In this document: positions 62,649 through 64,000 of the stretch, piece by piece | Numbering within the stretch: the stretch's first letter is position 1 | Layout of the letters: every line of letters starts with the position of its first letter | NCBI GenBank assembly: GCA_943912755.1 | Contig: CALTWF010000004.1 | Span: forward strand, 58,275 to 122,274 | Length of the DNA stretch: 64,000 nt | Source of the DNA: an uncultured Pseudomonas sp. | Lineage (GTDB): Bacteria > Pseudomonadota > Gammaproteobacteria > Pseudomonadales > Pseudomonadaceae | Direction: 5' to 3' | Made by a program: the position numbers and the translations under genes | The notes under the pieces: generated by a model | The model's database searches: none | The model's input: only the letters and a program-made list of their open reading frames with translations | What the model was told of the DNA's origin: nothing

Positions 62649-63845
62649 ATGCGCCTGAGCAGTGCGACCATCTACAACCAGAACCTCAGCTCCATGCTCG
62701 ACCGCCAGAGCGAATACCAGGAGGCGGCGCTGGAAGTGTCCAGCGGTACGCGGGTGAGCAAGCCGTCCGACGACTCCCTCGCGGCGTCCCAGGCGGTCAA
62801 CGTGCGCCAGGCCCTGGCGGCCAACGAGCAATACGCCGACGCCCGGGCGGCGATCAGCACCTCGCTGTCCCAGGAATCCAGCACCCTGGACAGCGTCAAC
62901 GACGCCATCACCAGTGCCCTGGGCCTGGCGGTGCAGGCGGGCAACGGCACCCTCAGCGATGCCGACCGCGAATCCCTCGCTACCTCGCTGCAAGGCATCT
63001 ACGACACCCTGGTGACCCTGGCCAACAGCACCGACAGCAATGGCAGCTACCTGTTTTCCGGCTACCAGAGCCAGACCCCGGCGTTTGCCGAGAATGCGGC
63101 GGGGGAGCTGGTCTACCAGGGCGACAGCAATGTGGTCAGCCAGCAGGTCAGTGCCACCCAGAGCATGGCCAGCGGTGACAACGGCGCGAGCGTGTTTCTC
63201 TCGGTCAGCAGCTCGGCCGGCTTTATCGCCGAGGCGGGGGACAACAGCGGCACCCTGACTTTCGACGGCCCGGATATCGCCGACACTTCGGCGGCGGGGT
63301 ATGGCAGTGGCTTTACCTTGTCGTTCAGCACGGCGGCGGACGGCACCCTGCAATACAACGTCGACGGTGCCGACCCGGTGGCTTACACCGAGGGTGAGGT
63401 GCTGGAAATCAATGGCCTCAGCCTCGCGCTCAACGGCACTCCGGCGGATGGCGACAGCCTCGTCGTCAGTGCCGCCGCCGATGCCGACCCGGACCTGTTC
63501 GCCAGCCTGCGCACCCTGATCAGCGCCTTGCAGACCCCGGTGGAGGATGCCGCGGACCAGGCGGCGTTGAGCAACACCCTGTCCACGGTCAACCGCCAGT
63601 TGAGCAATGCCCAGGACAACGTGCTGACCGTGATGACTTCGGTAGGGGCGCGCTTGAACCAGGTGGAAACGCTGGACGCGATTGGCGATGACCTGGCGCT
63701 CAGCTACACCGAGCGCCTGTCGGGGCTGGTGGATGCGGACTACACCGAATCGATCACCCGCTACGTCACCTTGCAGGTCTCGATGCAGGCGGCGCAGCAG
63801 ACCTTTGCCAGCGTGCAGAAGCTGTCGTTGTTCGAGTACATCTAG
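62649..63845 (+). CDS. flgL: flagellar hook-associated protein 3 FlgL
   Basis: 398 aa: RLSSATIYNQNLSSMLDRQSEYQEAALEVSSGTRVSKPSDD at the N-terminus, NSTDSNGSYLFSGYQSQTPAF in the conserved middle, and VDADYTESITRYVTLQVSMQAAQQTF at the C-terminus. Like FlgK it is acidic with two lysines. It is the last gene of the visible flagellar block and is followed by a REP pair; the flagellin genes are not in the window. Confidence 0.95.
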   Translation: MRLSSATIYNQNLSSMLDRQSEYQEAALEVSSGTRVSKPSDDSLAASQAVNVRQALAANEQYADARAAISTSLSQESSTLDSVNDAITSALGLAVQAGNGTLSDADRESLATSLQGIYDTLVTLANSTDSNGSYLFSGYQSQTPAFAENAAGELVYQGDSNVVSQQVSATQSMASGDNGASVFLSVSSSAGFIAEAGDNSGTLTFDGPDIADTSAAGYGSGFTLSFSTAADGTLQYNVDGADPVAYTEGEVLEINGLSLALNGTPADGDSLVVSAAADADPDLFASLRTLISALQTPVEDAADQAALSNTLSTVNRQLSNAQDNVLTVMTSVGARLNQVETLDAIGDDLALSYTERLSGLVDADYTESITRYVTLQVSMQAAQQTFASVQKLSLFEYI

Positions 63846-63855
63846 GTTTAGGCCT

Positions 63856-63928
63856 CATCGCTGGCAAGCCAGCTCCCACAGGTTCAGCGGCGCACGCGAT
63901 CCCTGTGGGAGCTGGCTTGCCAGCGATG
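63856..63928. repeat. REP pair after flgL
   Basis: Positions 63856-63882 and 63902-63928 are 27-bp exact inverted copies around a 19-bp centre, with the same core as the element at 16932-17002. It probably marks the end of the flagellar transcript and lies between convergent genes. Confidence 0.93.
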
Positions 63929-63948
63929 GGGCCATCAGCAACAACAAA

Positions 63949-63978
63949 AAAGGGCCTGCTCACCAGAGCAGGCCCTTT
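63949..63978. terminator. bidirectional rho-independent terminator
   Basis: AAAGGGCCTGCTC (63949-63961) pairs with GAGCAGGCCCTTT (63966-63978) around an ACCA loop, flanked by A-rich sequence on the left, so it terminates minus-strand transcription well and could also stop plus-strand reading. Confidence 0.88.
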
Positions 63979-63984
63979 CTCCAC

Positions 63985-64000
63985 TTACTTGGCAGTAAAC
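63985..64000 (-). CDS. 3' end of a minus-strand gene, truncated by the window
   Basis: A TAA stop at 63987-63985 on the minus strand is preceded by codons for F-T-A-K up to the window edge. The strong terminator immediately downstream supports a real gene end here. Only four codons are visible, so no identity can be given. Confidence 0.4.

Overview
The window is GC-rich chromosomal DNA from a Pseudomonas of the putida/fluorescens lineage. This rests on the pseudomonad core order pckA, hslO, hslR, rimBK, envZ-ompR, tex, gshA, ssuEADCBF, on Pseudomonas-type REP pairs near 16.9, 32.0, 51-52.3 and 63.9 kb, and on protein sequences that read as Pseudomonas throughout. Assignments come from motif recognition and gene order only; no database search was possible.

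Layout. 1-4.2 kb: tail of a chemotaxis-type signalling cluster (MCP, CheW, CheR, CheB, LuxR-type response regulator; no CheA in view). 4.2-16.9 kb: housekeeping block with a thioesterase, PEP carboxykinase, Hsp33, Hsp15, the ribosome-modifying pair RimB/RimK, EnvZ/OmpR, Tex, a second thioesterase, GshA and a TetR regulator. 17.0-25.4 kb: organosulfur region, with the ssuEADCBF operon, LsfA-type peroxiredoxin, an OprD-family porin and a solitary TauA-like binding protein. 25.5-29.5 kb: iron-type cell-surface signalling set (TonB-dependent transducer, FecR, FecI) with a Fur-like box. 29.7-33.0 kb: an unrecognised LEA-like protein and the 4-hydroxybenzoate pair pobA/pobR.

33.0-50.7 kb is the most unusual part: a tightly packed 12-gene minus-strand operon beginning srfA-srfB-srfC. 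It continues with a single-pass Pro-rich membrane protein, a secreted vWA protein resembling the periplasmic half of the type VI secretion kinase PpkA, a TagT/TagS-like ABC pair, a TagR-like formylglycine-generating-enzyme-fold protein, two coiled-coil lipoproteins and two paralogous membrane-anchored vWA proteins. SrfB is an actin/Hsp70-fold ATPase and SrfC a P-loop GTPase-like protein. SrfA and both membrane vWA proteins share a related N-terminal cytoplasmic domain. I read it as a trans-envelope sensing or remodelling machine that combines Srf ATPases with parts otherwise known from type VI secretion signalling, without the kinase and without a type VI apparatus in the window.

50.7-52.3 kb holds REP-rich DNA around one 81-codon gene whose roughly 200-nt leader contains strong, mutually exclusive pairings, one of them covering the ribosome binding site: a candidate regulatory RNA. 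52.3-63.85 kb is a contiguous flagellar rod/hook block (flgNMA on minus, flgBCDEFGHIJKL on plus), probably a secondary or lateral system. The last bases hold a terminator and the end of one more minus-strand gene.
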